Source of the DNA: Ischnura elegans
Lineage: Eukaryota; Arthropoda; Insecta; Odonata; Coenagrionidae
Reading direction: 5' to 3'
Length of the DNA: 64,000 nucleotides
Assembly (NCBI RefSeq): GCF_921293095.1
Contig: NC_060251.1
Location: 59,413,585-59,477,584 of the forward strand
Shown: positions 10,871 through 23,859 of the stretch, one piece after another
How the letters are laid out: every line of letters begins with the position of its first letter
Numbering within the stretch: the first letter of the stretch is position 1
Made by a program: the position numbers and the translations under genes
Notes under the pieces: generated by a model
The model's database searches: none
The model's input: the letters and a program-made list of their open reading frames with translations, nothing else
Told to the model about the DNA's origin: nothing

Positions 10871-11239
10871 CCTCCGTGCACTGTCCGTTTGGAATGCTCC
10901 CCACGTATAAAGCCTGAGTGCATCCCCGTGGGAGTGACGCGAACCCTTGGGCTGTGCCACATCCTCATCCCTGATGAGCGCCCGCATCTGCCTCCCACGG
11001 ACACGGGACTCCTGCCCCGTAAATACGTCACCTTGTCCCCGAAGGAATTGCGGGCACAACATGGGCAGGAGAAGAAAGAGAACACCGCAATAAGCTCCTA
11101 ACTCCTTGCGGACACTCGCTAGTCCCCGTCTTAGATTATAAAAAAATATACATATGAAGGGGGCAGGCATCACAAGGAGGCGGACATGGAGCCTGAGGAA
11201 CGACGCAGGTTGAGAAAACGCATTATTCCGTCTCGGCAC
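10862..11239. other. GC-rich patch with overlapping ORFs on both strands
   Basis: A block of raised GC with a 125-residue ORF (10862-11239, minus), a 79-residue ORF in another minus frame and a 70-residue ORF on plus. None matches a family I know, and overlapping open frames on both strands are expected where stop codons are rare. It follows directly on the 330-bp duplication. Could be a captured gene fragment; not called as a gene. Confidence 0.35.
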
Positions 11240-11321
11240 GTCACATTTTATCCTTTTTTTGGTGACATTTACTCACTTAACATCTATGTAAATAAGTGAA
11301 CGTTCTACGACTGCTAACTCA

Positions 11322-11540
11322 TCATAACCCAATGTTGCTTCTAAGTAACATCAAAAATGTATGCATTTTCAGCTCTTTTTAGGAAATATTTAAACTATGC
11401 GTTTTTTGTGCTATAAAGTAAAATAGCGAAATATGTAGCTCAGATAATAATTATGATTGAGTAGAAAATGTTTACATTTTTAAAATGAGAAGTCTTAAAA
11501 TATAACTTCTCAAAGAAGCAGCTCTGGGTTAAAAAGGGTT
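11322..11540 (+). mobile_element. Small MITE, copy 1
   Basis: Core 11328-11528. The left end CCCAATGTTGCTTCT matches the reverse complement of the right end, CCCAGAGCTGCTTCT. Flanks are ATAA on the left and TTAA on the right, hinting at a TTAA target. A second copy lies at 48336-48556 in the same orientation; both share AAGTAACATCAAAAA, AATAATTATGATTGAGTAGA and AAGCAGCTCTGGGTTA. No coding capacity. The exact edge is uncertain because similarity runs a few bases past the termini. Confidence 0.7.
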
Positions 11541-12031
11541 AAACAGTTGAAAGAAATGTATTCCCCTGTGCACGTTATCTTTACTAAGCTACAAAGTGGG
11601 GAACAGATGGGGTTTAGAATGAAGGGTTGGGGTTAAGGGGGTTCGGGAAGTTAGTAAGGATGTCAATGGGGTGAAATACAACAATTTAAACTAAAACATA
11701 CGAATGAATACAGAATGCAAACTTACTCACTCACCTAGCCGATTTAAATTTCCGCGTGCGTCTCCAGCATGAAACTACTCAAGTTTACGAAACTTTCGCT
11801 CACGCCAGTGACCCACTCATACGAATAAAATACGCAAAAAAACAAATAAAACTAAGAAATGCACACTCACGCTCCTCGCGGATTTGCACTAAGGATCAAA
11901 ATTCCGCGTGGGAAACACGCAAGTACACACATACAGGTTTAAGAAGCTTCCGCTTACGCCAGTGACTTTGGAGAATTCATTTCTTTCAACTTTAAATTTA
12001 CGCTATGATCTTGAAATTTTCACGGAGCATG

Positions 12032-12572
12032 GAATAGACCAGGGCCGGCCCTAGCAGGTGCGGGGCTAGGGGCGAACCTTCAGTGTGGGGCCCTTCACTT
12101 AAAATATTAAACTCTATACCCCATCTACAAACTCGAGCATTTTGAATCCCTACCACTCTCTGGCTAAGCATGCGTTCCCCTCCCAAATTCAGACTTCGTA
12201 ATTACGCCGTTATTATACCATCACGCAGTTGAATTCAAAATAGTATAATACAAATAAAATTTATAATTATATTTATTCATAAAATTCAAAAGCGCCCGCT
12301 CTCACCCATGTCAAGTTCTCTCACTCGTTGTTATCACTCACACGACACAGTACTGCACTGACAAACGCAATTGCACAATAAAAATTACTGCATTATTTTT
12401 CCTTTTTCAGAATATTATTTTTTGTCTAGCACGGACTTAACAATACAGTAATAGTTGAAATTGCGTTTTCAAAACTATCGTATATTTTAATTTTTTTTTC
12501 ACGAACGCGGGCCCCCCCAAAGCGCGGGGCCCGGGGCGGTCGCTCCGCCCTAAGGCCGGCCCTGGAATAGAC
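12032..12572. mobile_element. hAT-type MITE, 525 bp, with perfect 8-bp target duplication
   Basis: The element is 12040-12564. Termini are CAGGGCCGGCCCTAG on the left and, read inward from the right, CAGGGCCGGCCTTAG. GAATAGAC flanks both sides (12032-12039 and 12565-12572), the 8-bp duplication expected of hAT transposition. GC-rich ends enclose an AT-rich centre. No transposase; the minus ORF 12437-12658 merely reads through the right terminus. Moved presumably by a related autonomous hAT. Confidence 0.92.
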
Positions 12573-14331
12573 CTTAGTCTATATCTCAATTTAAAAGAAT
12601 TACAACTGAAAAAATAGTAGGTAAAATTAGCGAACTTGAGATACCGGCCAAAATTCATCTTATAAACACCGAAAATTTCTAGATGATAAAATACGGTTTA
12701 CACGAGTGGTACGTCAACAATAAAGACCAGAAGAGAGAGGGAGGCATGCGTCCTCCTTATAAATGCAACCATCACTCGTCCATCCAGGTACTTACATCGC
12801 TTATTAATTCACTCATTTTTTCTCCTACAGCCCACCCATTACGATGATAGCCGTCGTTCTGTCAAAAAATACGTCTCTTAACCCTTCCTTTCCACTAAGT
12901 GATTGGATTACATAACTCTTTCTTTCCCTCCTCCCCTTTCTCTCTAGATCCAGAAAAGCCTCCTTTTCACCGCCGGCCACGACGTGGATGTCCCTCCTTT
13001 CTTCCTTCCACTTAGCGTGGAAACGGACAAAGTCCATATAAAATCAGTCCTACCCGAGTGCGGGCGGCATGGGAAGGAATAATCATTAGGGCGAGTAGGT
13101 TACGCAACTGACGTAGTGGCTTCGGTCTCATCTTCGGCGGGAGGGGTGGCAAACGGGGGACATATTGTGGGAGGAAGAGAGAGAGAGAGAGAGAGAGTGA
13201 ATAATGGAGAAAAAAGATGAGAAAGCGGTTATGCAACAGGCTTCCACAGCCATTTGGAGGAGGGACTGTCCGAGGACGAATCGGAAGAGATGGCAGTACT
13301 GTCCAGTATAGGATGGCTTGATACTCCAGGGAAGAGGAGGAGGCCGGCAACTGAGGTCAATAGGGTAGTTTCCTTCATCAAAGAAAACGAAATGCCTTGA
13401 TTGCTATTCGTTACCCACCATCAGGGTTCTCATAAGATACAAATTATTCGGTTTTAGAAATCCCAGTTTAAACGAATGGCAATGGTCAATTTTAACCTCA
13501 TTTGAAAAAGGCCAGATTGGCGCCCATGCAATTCGACTCCGCGTGACGTCACATGGACCTAGTTTCTACACGAGAGGATAGGAGATTTACATCGTCTGAG
13601 ATTACCAATGCATGCATGAGGCACACAGCTCAGGGAAACATCTCTTAAAAATCACTTATTAAAATTGTCTAAGGTCGGAAAGTTTCCTTCGTTTGATAAG
13701 GTAGTAATAATCCATATTTAAGCCAAGCGCTACCTGCTAGCAGGGTACTCTGCTACCTGCTAGCAGCCTGCCTCGTATCAGTGCTCAAGCCTCGCCTCAA
13801 GGTCACCTCACAGGGCGGCAGCGGGAACCAGAAATACGTCACACGGACTTTTCCCATCATTCCTACTTAGCCGTCGCGTTTTCGCGCGCTTGAAATTTTT
13901 CACTTTTCGTTTAATCGCGAAAAATAGATATCGTCATTCGAAAATCTAAGAGAGTGAAATGCGTACTCCAGGAGTAATAATCTTTCGATTTAGGCAATAA
14001 AAAAAAATAGGAAAGCACCCTATTGGTACATCCACGTACTACGCCAGCTGCCTCAAAAGGCGATTGGCGGAGGGTGTTAGGAAACTAGTCGTTACAAAAA
14101 AAGGAAAAGCAGAAAAGAAGATGCGCGAAGTGAGTCCCACAAAGCATTAATCAAAATCATTTATCGTACAAAAAATCAATAAATCAATCAGTCGGAAAAA
14201 TATCTCTCTTAACTTCTAGTTTCCGTCGGACCTAAAAATAAAACGAGGTTCTAAAATTATCTACGCGTCACTCTGAAAGGTATCTATTCTTAATTGCTCA
14301 ACCACCTAAGTCTAGCACGTAGTCTCCGAGT
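12573..14331. other. Mixed GC-rich and unassigned DNA
   Basis: No gene recognised. Holds a (GA)n microsatellite at about 13175-13198 and a short direct repeat GCTACCTGCTAGCAG near 13729 and 13751. TATAAATG at about 12759 could be a TATA box, but nothing downstream looks like a coding exon. ORFs at 12825-13037 and 13012-13350 reflect purine/pyrimidine skew. Confidence 0.4.
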
Positions 14332-15141
14332 ATCTAGAGCAGGGGTTCCCAAACTTTGTTGTACCACGCCCACCCCCCCGCTACACAGATCAGCTTTCCA
14401 TTTTGCAATACCCTATTTGCACGGTGCCGTACATACCAACTCCTACTTGTACAAGTACTTGTACTCGTACAAGTATGTGCCTACTTGATACGGTGAGTAG
14501 GTAGCTTTTTTTGTTCACTGTTGAATGCAGTAACGCAGAATGGAAAGATTCAATAATTGTACGTATGATGAAAATTAAAACAAGTATTACATGAAAAACG
14601 AATATAATTACTGATACAAAATTTAACATTGTAACACAGATACATTTTCAATATAAGGAAGGTGAAACAATAGGCCTACCTACTTACAAAAACAAAACAT
14701 AAAATGTAATTTAGTGAGATGGGTGCGCTTGCATGTTGATAAGTTGACAGTTGAGTTTCAGACAAAGCACAGCGTAGGTCACTTTCGACATCAAGTTTGT
14801 TGCGGTACTTGGTTTTGATCGCCACAAGAGTTGAAAACCCTTTTTCGCACATGTATGTTGTCGAAAAAGGCAAGTACATCCGAACAGCTTTCTCTGAAAC
14901 ACTGGGGTGAACTTTTAAGTACTTTAACCTGTACTGTAACCTTCTTTTATAAAGTTTACAACTTTATTGAAACTTTACAAAAACAATTATGAAAACTTAG
15001 GAAGACTTTATTTCAAAGATCTGAGGAAATTATTTTTGTAATTTTTTTATTTATTTCATTTGGGTGTCACGCCCCCCCTGGACTTTCTCCATGCCCCCCC
15101 AGGGGGGCGCGCCCCCCAGTTTGGGAGTCCCTGAGCTAGAG
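14332..15141 (-). mobile_element. Internally deleted hAT transposon, 794 bp, with 8-bp target duplication
   Basis: The element is 14340-15133. The left terminus CAGGGGTTCCCAAACT and the inward-read right terminus CAGGGACTCCCAAACT agree at 14 of 16 bases. Flanks ATCTAGAG (14332-14339) and AGCTAGAG (15134-15141) differ at one base of eight. Encloses the C-terminal end of a hAT transposase on the minus strand, so this is a deletion derivative of an autonomous copy. Confidence 0.92.
14676..14945 (-). pseudogene. C-terminal fragment of hAT transposase (ZBED5/SCAND3-like)
   Basis: Reads RLKYLKVHPSVSEKAVRMY then LPFSTTYMCEKGFSTLVAIK, KYRNKLDVESDLRCALSET and a short tail. This is the hAT C-terminal dimerisation region, with the conserved CE+GFS...K.K.RN.L.VE.DLR.AL pattern. 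Only about 80 of the usual 600 or so residues remain; the BED finger, DDE catalytic core and start are gone, so it cannot catalyse transposition. It lies inside the hAT element 14340-15133, whose termini match its class. Confidence 0.88.
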
Positions 15142-15339
15142 GCTCCCAGCCTAATTATGGTACAAGGAGGAACGGCAGTTAAATCTCTTCAGCAAGGAGT
15201 GAATGAATGAAACAGCGATGGAGGAAATCCTGTATAAATAATTTCCCATTCAAAGAAGACAAAAATAACGCTGGCAAAGAACTAATCACCAGCTAAGTGG
15301 AAAAGAATAATTAATGCAAGAAACCCTGCCTCCAAAATG

Positions 15340-15659
15340 TTAACCCTTTTAGTGCCAGCCTAATTTTCCCGGTATACTGAAGAATATCACGGATTTTTTG
15401 GCGAATTTGTAGGTTTGCGTTTAAAAATTTACATAAAGCCTACTATGCATTTTCAGAAACTATTTTTCTTTCCATTGCTCCCAAAATTTACGAGTATGTT
15501 AAAGCATGACAGAACCTAAAAAATAATTACCAAAGCTACATGAAACACAAAAAATAAAAGGCGTGAGTGTAAAAAAACACGGCCGATAGATTACCCTTGG
15601 CACTCTTCTCACATACCCCCAGGGCCGATGGATTGGCCCGCTGGCACTATAAGGATTAA
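15340..15659. mobile_element. TTAA-flanked MITE, piggyBac-like, 312 bp
   Basis: TTAA at 15340-15343 and 15656-15659. The left terminus CCCTTTTAGTGCCAGC and the inward-read right terminus TCCTTATAGTGCCAGC match at 14 of 16 bases. TTAA targets are typical of piggyBac. No coding capacity; the 83-residue minus ORF 15499-15750 crosses the right boundary and is not a gene. Confidence 0.78.
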
Positions 15660-18600
15660 GGGGCCGCACTGGCAGATTAAGCGATCGAACCCCCCATAAT
15701 TCTCGGGAAATAGGAAAGACGGTAATAATTATGGTTACTATAAAATACAATTTTTCATTTCACCAGCCCGAAAGAGAATTTTTATAGTTGGAGAATATCT
15801 AAAAGATGCTTGTCTGTAATCAGACCTTCGCATTTTCGCTGAGGGTGTTGCATACCACCTATGCGTCGCGGAAAGTAGTGAACCGCCATTTCCTTTAAAA
15901 AAACGACTTTAATCCACCCCTGAGGGACGGATTACGGATATGAGCCCATTTTATGGTTTAAAAAAAATTATTAACAGTTTCCCGTGTTACTCGGTGAAAC
16001 TAATCCATCATGGAGATAAAATAAGACGCACCACCATTTCCAATACAATACATATATTTTGATGCATGACCCGGTTTCACCATAGTTTATAGCATCACAA
16101 GGTGTCGCATAATATTTTATCCTACAAAACTGGCAGAAAGGCTTACATTTGGCTTTACAACAGCTATGATTTCAACCAATATATTTTCTCTTCAGGGCAT
16201 ATTCCACTGGTAGATAGACCTTAAAGGGGTCAAAGATAATGATTTGATTTTAAAAATTGAATGAACGCAGGCTGTATCTAAATCATATAAAAGGGTAAGG
16301 GAAAATATCACAGTAACGTTTTCCTAAAATTGCAAAGAAAAATCGGGAGACGTAGGTCTTAGTCATCAGCAAACTCGCGAAAAGAGCTTAGACTTCCAAG
16401 TCACAACCCATCTGACGGACGTCGTGATGTAGCTGATGTTTACCGGAAGACTGAAACCAAGCGTATCCAGGGATCCTGTACAAAACCTCTACAACAGAGA
16501 TTCACTAGAATACATGGGGAAAACAAGCATGAGAGAGATGCTGAAAACACTCTCATCGTGTTTCACCCATATCCAATATGAGCATAAAATAAAACCTGGA
16601 ATTTCCCGAAATTCTTCCCTTTCGATGAAGCACCAGATAAGGCCCACACGACTAGAAAATTTTGGCCATTCTTAAAGGAGGCTTGCCACTTCAATTCTTT
16701 GGATAGAAGAGTTCACATACCCGGTTTGGCTTCGAGAGAGCGCATTGATGACTCATCAGAGTGTAAAGTTATCCTTAAAGAATTTCGAAAACTGTTGTTT
16801 ACTGTTTAGCAAACAATTCTTGAAGTACGTTGTTGTCGCAGTAATGAGAAATTAATAGGCGGATATCACTATCCATTCCGCAAATTTGTCAAGAAGTGTC
16901 TCAAGTTTACTTCCAGAAAAATGTATTCCGGTATTAAGTTCCATTGTACATCATCAGATGCCATAAAGTCTAACTTTTCCAGATGGTGCAAAACAAGAGA
17001 AATTCATCCCACGAAGTAAAATTTTTGGTGCTTATTTTACGAGGTAAATAGGTACTTGATGATATCCTGGCGGCTTAAACGCGTCTTAAATACACTTATT
17101 ACATCGAGGAAAATGTGAATATTGTGTAATTTTTAAACGAATAGAAATATGTCGAGTAAAATTCTACGCAAACTTTATAGTACTGAATGTAAAGATTGTC
17201 CACAAAGATTAAAAATCAGATTAATGTTGGACGTTTCGTCTTATTTTAAGGCCAAAGTGCGCTGTTTAACTCAAAAAACGAACAGAATCATAGCGGTTAA
17301 TTTTTATTGAACCTTGGCCTTTCTTTTACAGCGTTGCGGAAAAATGAACGATAAGAGGTTAAATCTAAGAGCAGAAATAAAAATTGATATCCGAAATTTG
17401 AGAAGAGCTCGGACACACATTGGAGGAAGGGTGAAGAACGACCCTTATGAAAGAAGAAGGCGGCTTCAGTCAAGGATTTCTGGCCGGTCAATTTCGCCGA
17501 AATGCGTGTATCTGTTTGCTTGTGCTTTTAAAGAGATGAGAGAAGGGGGAGATTGGAGTTAAAATTGGAAACGAAATAAGCTGACGAGGCGGACCACGTA
17601 GGCCTCGAATAATCACTTCACTCGGATTCGAGAGAATATGAGCCGTAAAGTGCTTGGAGAGGGGCACCCAATATTGTGGAATATTGATTCCTTTCAACGC
17701 TTTCTCTCGAGCGCGAGGATAAAGCTGGAATCTCTGGCACACAACGCCTTTGCCGCCCCTGCCGTTATTGAAGTCGAAGCACGGTGTTCCGGCTCCATGC
17801 AGTTCTCAGGTTGGCCGAGAAGGATATGGCGTAGTCGAGCGAGATGTAGATTTTTTGTGGCCACAATCCATAACACATAAGAGCACCTTCCAGAATTCGC
17901 CCGGCTATATTTAAAGATTTTCCAGGCTTTTACGTACTTGACATTGCTTGCTTTCGCGTACTTATCCAAATACAGCGGAATTTATGCCATTTGGACCACT
18001 TCCACGGAAATAACGCAAAAATCGGCTCATTTCTACCAAAGGTATTTGAAACTAGTAACGAGAGAACAAACAACTTTCTCAATTTCTGAAATTCGTACAC
18101 AGGATGTAGTGAAAAACGTTAAAAACCTTGACTTGTGGAAATTATTTACTAATGTAAAGCAACCTTATAGTCGAAATAAGAGAATCGTTACTACGTTAAA
18201 TCATTATTACCGTAATTAATTACATTTTTCACAGATATTACCACATGAACGCAACAATATGAAAATCAAAACCCCCCGATAACAATCATTAATTTTAATA
18301 CTAATGTTTGGCAAAGGTATGACACATAATGTTGATATGGAATAAAACCCATGAGAAATCCACATTACCAGTTAAACAGCCCTCTCGCAGTTAAACTTCA
18401 GACATTAACTTCAAATAAGCCAGGGTTCCAGGGTCATTAATCCGCCTAGGAACGTAGTCATATGCGTGGCACGCTTTCTATTCTTACGAATGTTTCAAGC
18501 TCGTTGAATATAGAAAATAAATAGACCGAGGACTTGCCAAAAGGAATCATCAACCGTAGAAATGGTTTCATCCTCAATCTACAAATGGATGATTGAGCAG

Positions 18601-19924
18601 TCACACGCTATTTTACATCAAATGAACATCGAAAATAGATATAATTTAAGAAGGAAACTGAGAAATAACGAGTAAAATGCCATTACAGGTTCACCCAAGA
18701 GTTCTAAAATAACTTGTATTATAAAGAGAGACATTACAGGGATCAAGATTAATTAGATGAAACCAAAATTAAATAAATATTAAAAAAGGTTGAAGATAAT
18801 CAGCAAGCAATATGTTGAGTAAAAGTGAGGATAAAAATTACAAGTCATATACTCAGAGAAATAAAAGTGATTACCATGCTGAATTCTTTCCTCGGATTCA
18901 ATGCGTATTTCGTCAGTACGCTGTTGAAGAAAACATATAAGACAAATAAATGAGAACAATTATTGAAGATTGCGACGGATACATAGCACCTGTAAACTAC
19001 AAGAAAACATAATAAAAAGCGTAGGTATTCTGAGGCAAAACATACTCAATGGAAAAAATAAAATTCCTAGAGTGTCTTGCTATCACATGAGCTCATATAT
19101 AAGGAGTGGATTGTTGCAAAAGAATAACTCTTTGGATAGATACTAGTATTTCATCGACTCTCTCAGTATGTAACTAAACCACATTACTTGAAGACCGTAA
19201 TACCAATTCTACCGATAACTTCAGAGATTGACGGAATTATGAAGCCATTCTAGACGAGTTCATCAAAAATTCAACGGCCTTCAATGTAATAATGATTCCG
19301 TTCGGATCCAACTTTTGCCACAAGTTAATCAATTCATACTCGCGAAAAAATTTAATTTCCACAATAGGCACTTCAAGTGCTTACTCAAAAAAAAACCACT
19401 TCTCTTTTTTAAGAAGATGGCATTCATCAAAGCACTCTAAACTTATCTTTCTTATCCATCAGTTAATTTTTTTCATAGCGTTTCCATTTTTTCCACTACC
19501 ATAAAAAATCGTATACACACACTTTTTTATGTATATTTAATCAATAAACAATACAAAAATTTCAAGGATGAATTGCACACATTCCCTATCCTCTGATTTC
19601 TTTCCCAGCTCGCCACTCGATGGCTCGCATTAACCGCTACCGGACATTCGAAATGAGTTTTTTAACATCGATCGCGTTCACCATTTCCTTGAATCGATGG
19701 CCGAGAATAACCGCGCGTCGTACTGACTCCTCCTTATTCGTTTGCCGGAACATAGTCCTTACATACCGTCCGTATATAAGGACCATATTAGGAATTTCGG
19801 AAGCATATTCATTCGAAAAAAAAATTTTTATACATATAATTTGAAATAAGAAGGACAACGCTCAATTTAAATGAATTCTTTATCAAATCAGTTTCCTCCG
19901 CGAGTCAAAAAAATAATTACCTTT
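15660..19924. other. Unassigned DNA
   Basis: No gene or bounded element recognised. ORFs of 60-93 residues (for example 17314-17562, 17694-17969 and 17938-18219) overlap each other on opposite strands and show no domain. Confidence 0.45.
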
Positions 19925-20060
19925 TTTTCTTTATGGGAGGAGCGAGATAGGTTACTACATTGGCTTATGACCGAAGGATCATGTGTTTTAATCCTGGTTG
20001 TAGCCTTCGAGGATCTCCAAATAAAAAAATAAGAATTTCGTACTCTTGATCTTGTGGCAG
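19925..20060 (+). repeat. Probable tRNA-derived SINE head, degraded
   Basis: Contains TTGGCTTATGACCGAAGGAT followed by TGTTTTAATCCTGG, the spacing of tRNA-like A and B boxes with a decayed B box. The same TTGG(C)TT..GACCGAAGG core recurs at about 59155. Tail beyond 20000 not clearly defined. Confidence 0.4.
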
Positions 20061-23000
20061 TGGAAGCCACGCTGGTATTTTATCTTACATTTTTGTCTTC
20101 TTTAAAACAGTATTTTACTTACCTCTGGTCCGTGACGAAAATGGTACTTAATGAATCAAGCAGGAATGATAAAAGCATTTTTTATACATTAAATCGGTAA
20201 TTTTTTTAGTTTTGTTTTAGATTTATTTATTAGCACGTTTTACGCTTTACATGTTCATCAGAAAAAGATCTTAATGTTCGGTATTGATTTAAAATCTAAT
20301 ACTCGGCTCCATACTAAAGCGTGTTAAATCGGCATTGAATTTTTACACAACTAACTCGCTGAAACATATTTTTTTCCGTTTTTATTACGGGAAATTACGA
20401 TATGAACACGAGCGCGAAGTTTCACACAAAATTGCACATTATCAAGAATACGACCCGGCCACCTTAATGTCGATTTTCTGGTGTCCTCGCCGAGGTCAGA
20501 AGCACTCATCCCAAGTGACCCTTATAACATGGCCTTTTCTTCGCCCCCTACTTGGCAGCCAGCTGAGAGTCGGAGCCTCTTATCATAGGAAATCTGACCA
20601 CAGCCCGCCACTACAACAAGACATGCAACAGAACACAAAAAATAGAGGGGTTTAATTTTAAATACTCATGAAAATTAAAGTTATCCCATATCTTGCGACT
20701 ACGTTATTTAACAGCAATGAATAATAGCGCTCGTCCCTCACCTTGAACGTCAAGCTTTAAAAAATAATTCATTACTTATCTGTACCGTGTAAAATGCTCT
20801 TTTATACCACCTCTTGAGAGATCAAGTGCCTTTCAAGGTAAATAGAAGCCGATAAGAGATAAACTTGAACGTCATATCTGGTGAATTTCTAGGTCAGCAC
20901 TTTTACAGCGTGGCGCGTTGGTTTGGATGCAAGACCTGGGCAATTTCACCAATTTTCTTATCTCCAGAAAGCACGTACGAAACAACGAAGTTCTATTGAA
21001 CATAGATCAAAATAGTCAGAGAACATTCAGGATTCTGACTTGGCTCTTGGCTCAAAATTTTTTCTTCGAGAGGGTTCTTAGCAAGAAAGAAAATAATGTA
21101 CTCATCCTTCATTGACGGATGAAATGCGTAACAATAAACAGGATTTCCTTCGATAGCATATGCAGTGAATATTCGCGGACTTAGTCAGGCAACTCAACCG
21201 CATAATTACCGTATCTCGTTACCGATAACCGTCTCATTTTGCTAGCAAAATGGAAATAAATTTAAAAACTTCACCATAAGGAAAATGATGATAAATATCT
21301 GTAAAATTGTGATTGCAGCAATTAAATTCATTTCCTTTTGAATTTACAGAAAATAATTGCAATACATAACTAAAATATATCGCTTTAATACTTATATATT
21401 TTAAGTTTTCTGGCGCAATATTTTGAAATTTATTCTCTTCAAGGCAAAAGAATTGGTTTCAATTGATTGATGCGTTTCCACATAGTCACAGAAAATTTTG
21501 TTTAGACGTTTTCTCGTCAAAACGACATGACATTTTTTTTAAATATACAATAATGAAGAATTCATGTTATTATAAAAAAAAACTTTAGTGGTATCTTCAA
21601 GGCAATGCGTATTTTGAGATTTTCCACAAAAGATTGTCGAGAGAACAAAACTGTTACTGTCGAGTGTAATGTTTGATATTTAATTAATGACGTTGATGTT
21701 GTTTGGGTGTCGTTGATTCCCATAAGGAATTTCTGTTGTTGAGGAGAGAGGAAAAAGTTGCTCGAAGTATTGAGGCAAAATAAACTGTATATTTAAGAAA
21801 ATAAAGAGAGGAATACACCATAATTAAGATTTCATGGTCAATAAATCATTTTGTATCACTAAAGCCCTGACGGAGCAAAGATAAAATTTGCCGAAGGCTC
21901 TCACAGAAGATCTGTTATTTCACTTCAACAGCCAACTCGGAATATTTTTTGACCGTGAAGTTAACCTCGCAATTTCGCAACAAATAGTTTATTTTATGAC
22001 TCCTAATATTCAAAAGGTACTATAGAAAACCCAGGAATATACGCATAAAACTTATAATAATCCTCCAGGTCAATTTAATATAGATATATAAATAAGAATC
22101 AGCCCTCCTGTGACAGATTACCATCCAATCCAAGCATAATAACGAGTTGCAGCCACGGCTTCCACGAGATATTTTCCAAATGAGATATACCACACCTTCA
22201 ATAGGAAAAACAATTATTTCAACACGGTTTATGGAGGTTAATATCATTCATTCAGTTTTAAAGTTTCAAATGAAATATTTTGAAAAAATTACAAAGGAAA
22301 ATTTAAATGTTAAATATGACGGAGACGAAATTCGAAATACCCGTGCGTTACGATGTGAATTGACATATTCGCTGCTGGCCAGAACGAATGGAGTATGCCA
22401 CAGCACAACTGCGAGGAATGAATCTGCCTCAAGGACAAACGGTTAATTTACTTCCAGCGGACACTTGAAAGCGCAGACAGTACGGCCTTCGACCACATTA
22501 AGCACTAGAACGTCATAAAAAAAGTTTTTTCACTGTAATGGTGACCTCAAAATAGTTTAATGAATGAAGTAAATACCTCGCCAATTCACATTCCATTAAT
22601 TACAGCCATTACTCCTAATATTTAAGAGGTATTACAAGCAACTCACGAAAATATTTTGAAAACCATTCTACATAGCCATCAATCACCTAACAAGTAAAAT
22701 GCCTTGGAAAATAGGTAGGTGTACTAGTTATGGGGTGTAATCAGCTTAGGTTAATCACATGAAGATGAGTAGAATTCTGCCAGTGGCTCGAAGAAAGATG
22801 ATATTAATTATCTTACCACTAAGCTTTTAAATCGCTTCAAATTTAATTCCAAGAGAAATCTGAAAAAGAAACCAACAACCAAGGATTTCTTTAAGCTTTT
22901 ATGCCCAGCGTAGTACCGAGCAACTCTACCGTAGAAATTGACCTTTAGTTTAACTTGCCTCATAATTTGACCGATGTATTCCAATTTTGACATCATCTAG

Positions 23001-23859
23001 AAACTTTTCATTTATATCTCACTCCACGGATCATTCTAAGAGGTTTCAGTACCTCATCGTGAGTTCGTTGAGATAATATCTTCCACTTGAAAGATTTTCG
23101 ATCACTCTTCTTTTCCTCGTAACTCCCTTAGGAACTTTGAGCTGCACAATTTGAAATATTCTTATTCTTTGAAATATTCTTATTTGAAATATTCATGGGT
23201 TTCTCATTGTTTACAGATACTACAGCATATTTTTACAATCATCTATTACTAGTATTCGTTTACCCAGACCAAATGATTAATTTTCAACACTTATATCGTT
23301 TCATACAAATACTTCATGCCTTATTAAAGGAGACATTAGAGAAAAAAATAAAATTCATAAGCATAATAATTATTCAGTCTACGCCGCCCAAACTAACAAA
23401 AGTAAAGCAATACCTTCAATAATCGCAACATTTTTTTTTATGATCCACCATTAGTGATGAATCATCAGTAAATTCTTTGACTGATTGATGGCACGATAAT
23501 AATTCTCTGAAATTAAAAATTTGAGGAGCTTGGAGCTGAAAAAATCAAGAACCACTCCAAAAGTGCAAAAACAAGCAAAAGAAAACGTTTTTAAATCCTG
23601 ACGTCAGAGGGTATGATAACAGAAATAAAATTTTCTACCACATAAAATTAGCGAAAGAAAATTATTGGAAAAATGCGTCGCTTGGTCATTAAATGCATAA
23701 ACTTGAATCAAAATTCGTCGATGATAATTTTTTAATCATTAGGTGGATAATTTATTTATCACTGACAATGAGAAGGAAAAAGAAATATTGTCCGCCATCA
23801 TGAGCAACCTTAAAGGAAACAAATTGTCAACATTTTCAAATTAAAAGAGTAAGAAGTTA
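20061..23859. other. Unassigned AT-rich DNA
   Basis: Nothing recognised. The 106-residue ORF at 20335-20655 and the 99-residue ORF at 22147-22446 lack visible motifs. Confidence 0.45.

Noticed and set aside
10862..11239. 125-residue minus ORF plus overlapping frames
   Set aside because: Open frames overlap on both strands in a GC-rich patch where stops are rare; no family recognised, so listed only as a patch.
12437..12658. 73-residue minus ORF containing GPALGRSDRPGPRALGG
   Set aside because: This is the right terminus of the hAT MITE read as protein and it runs past the element boundary.
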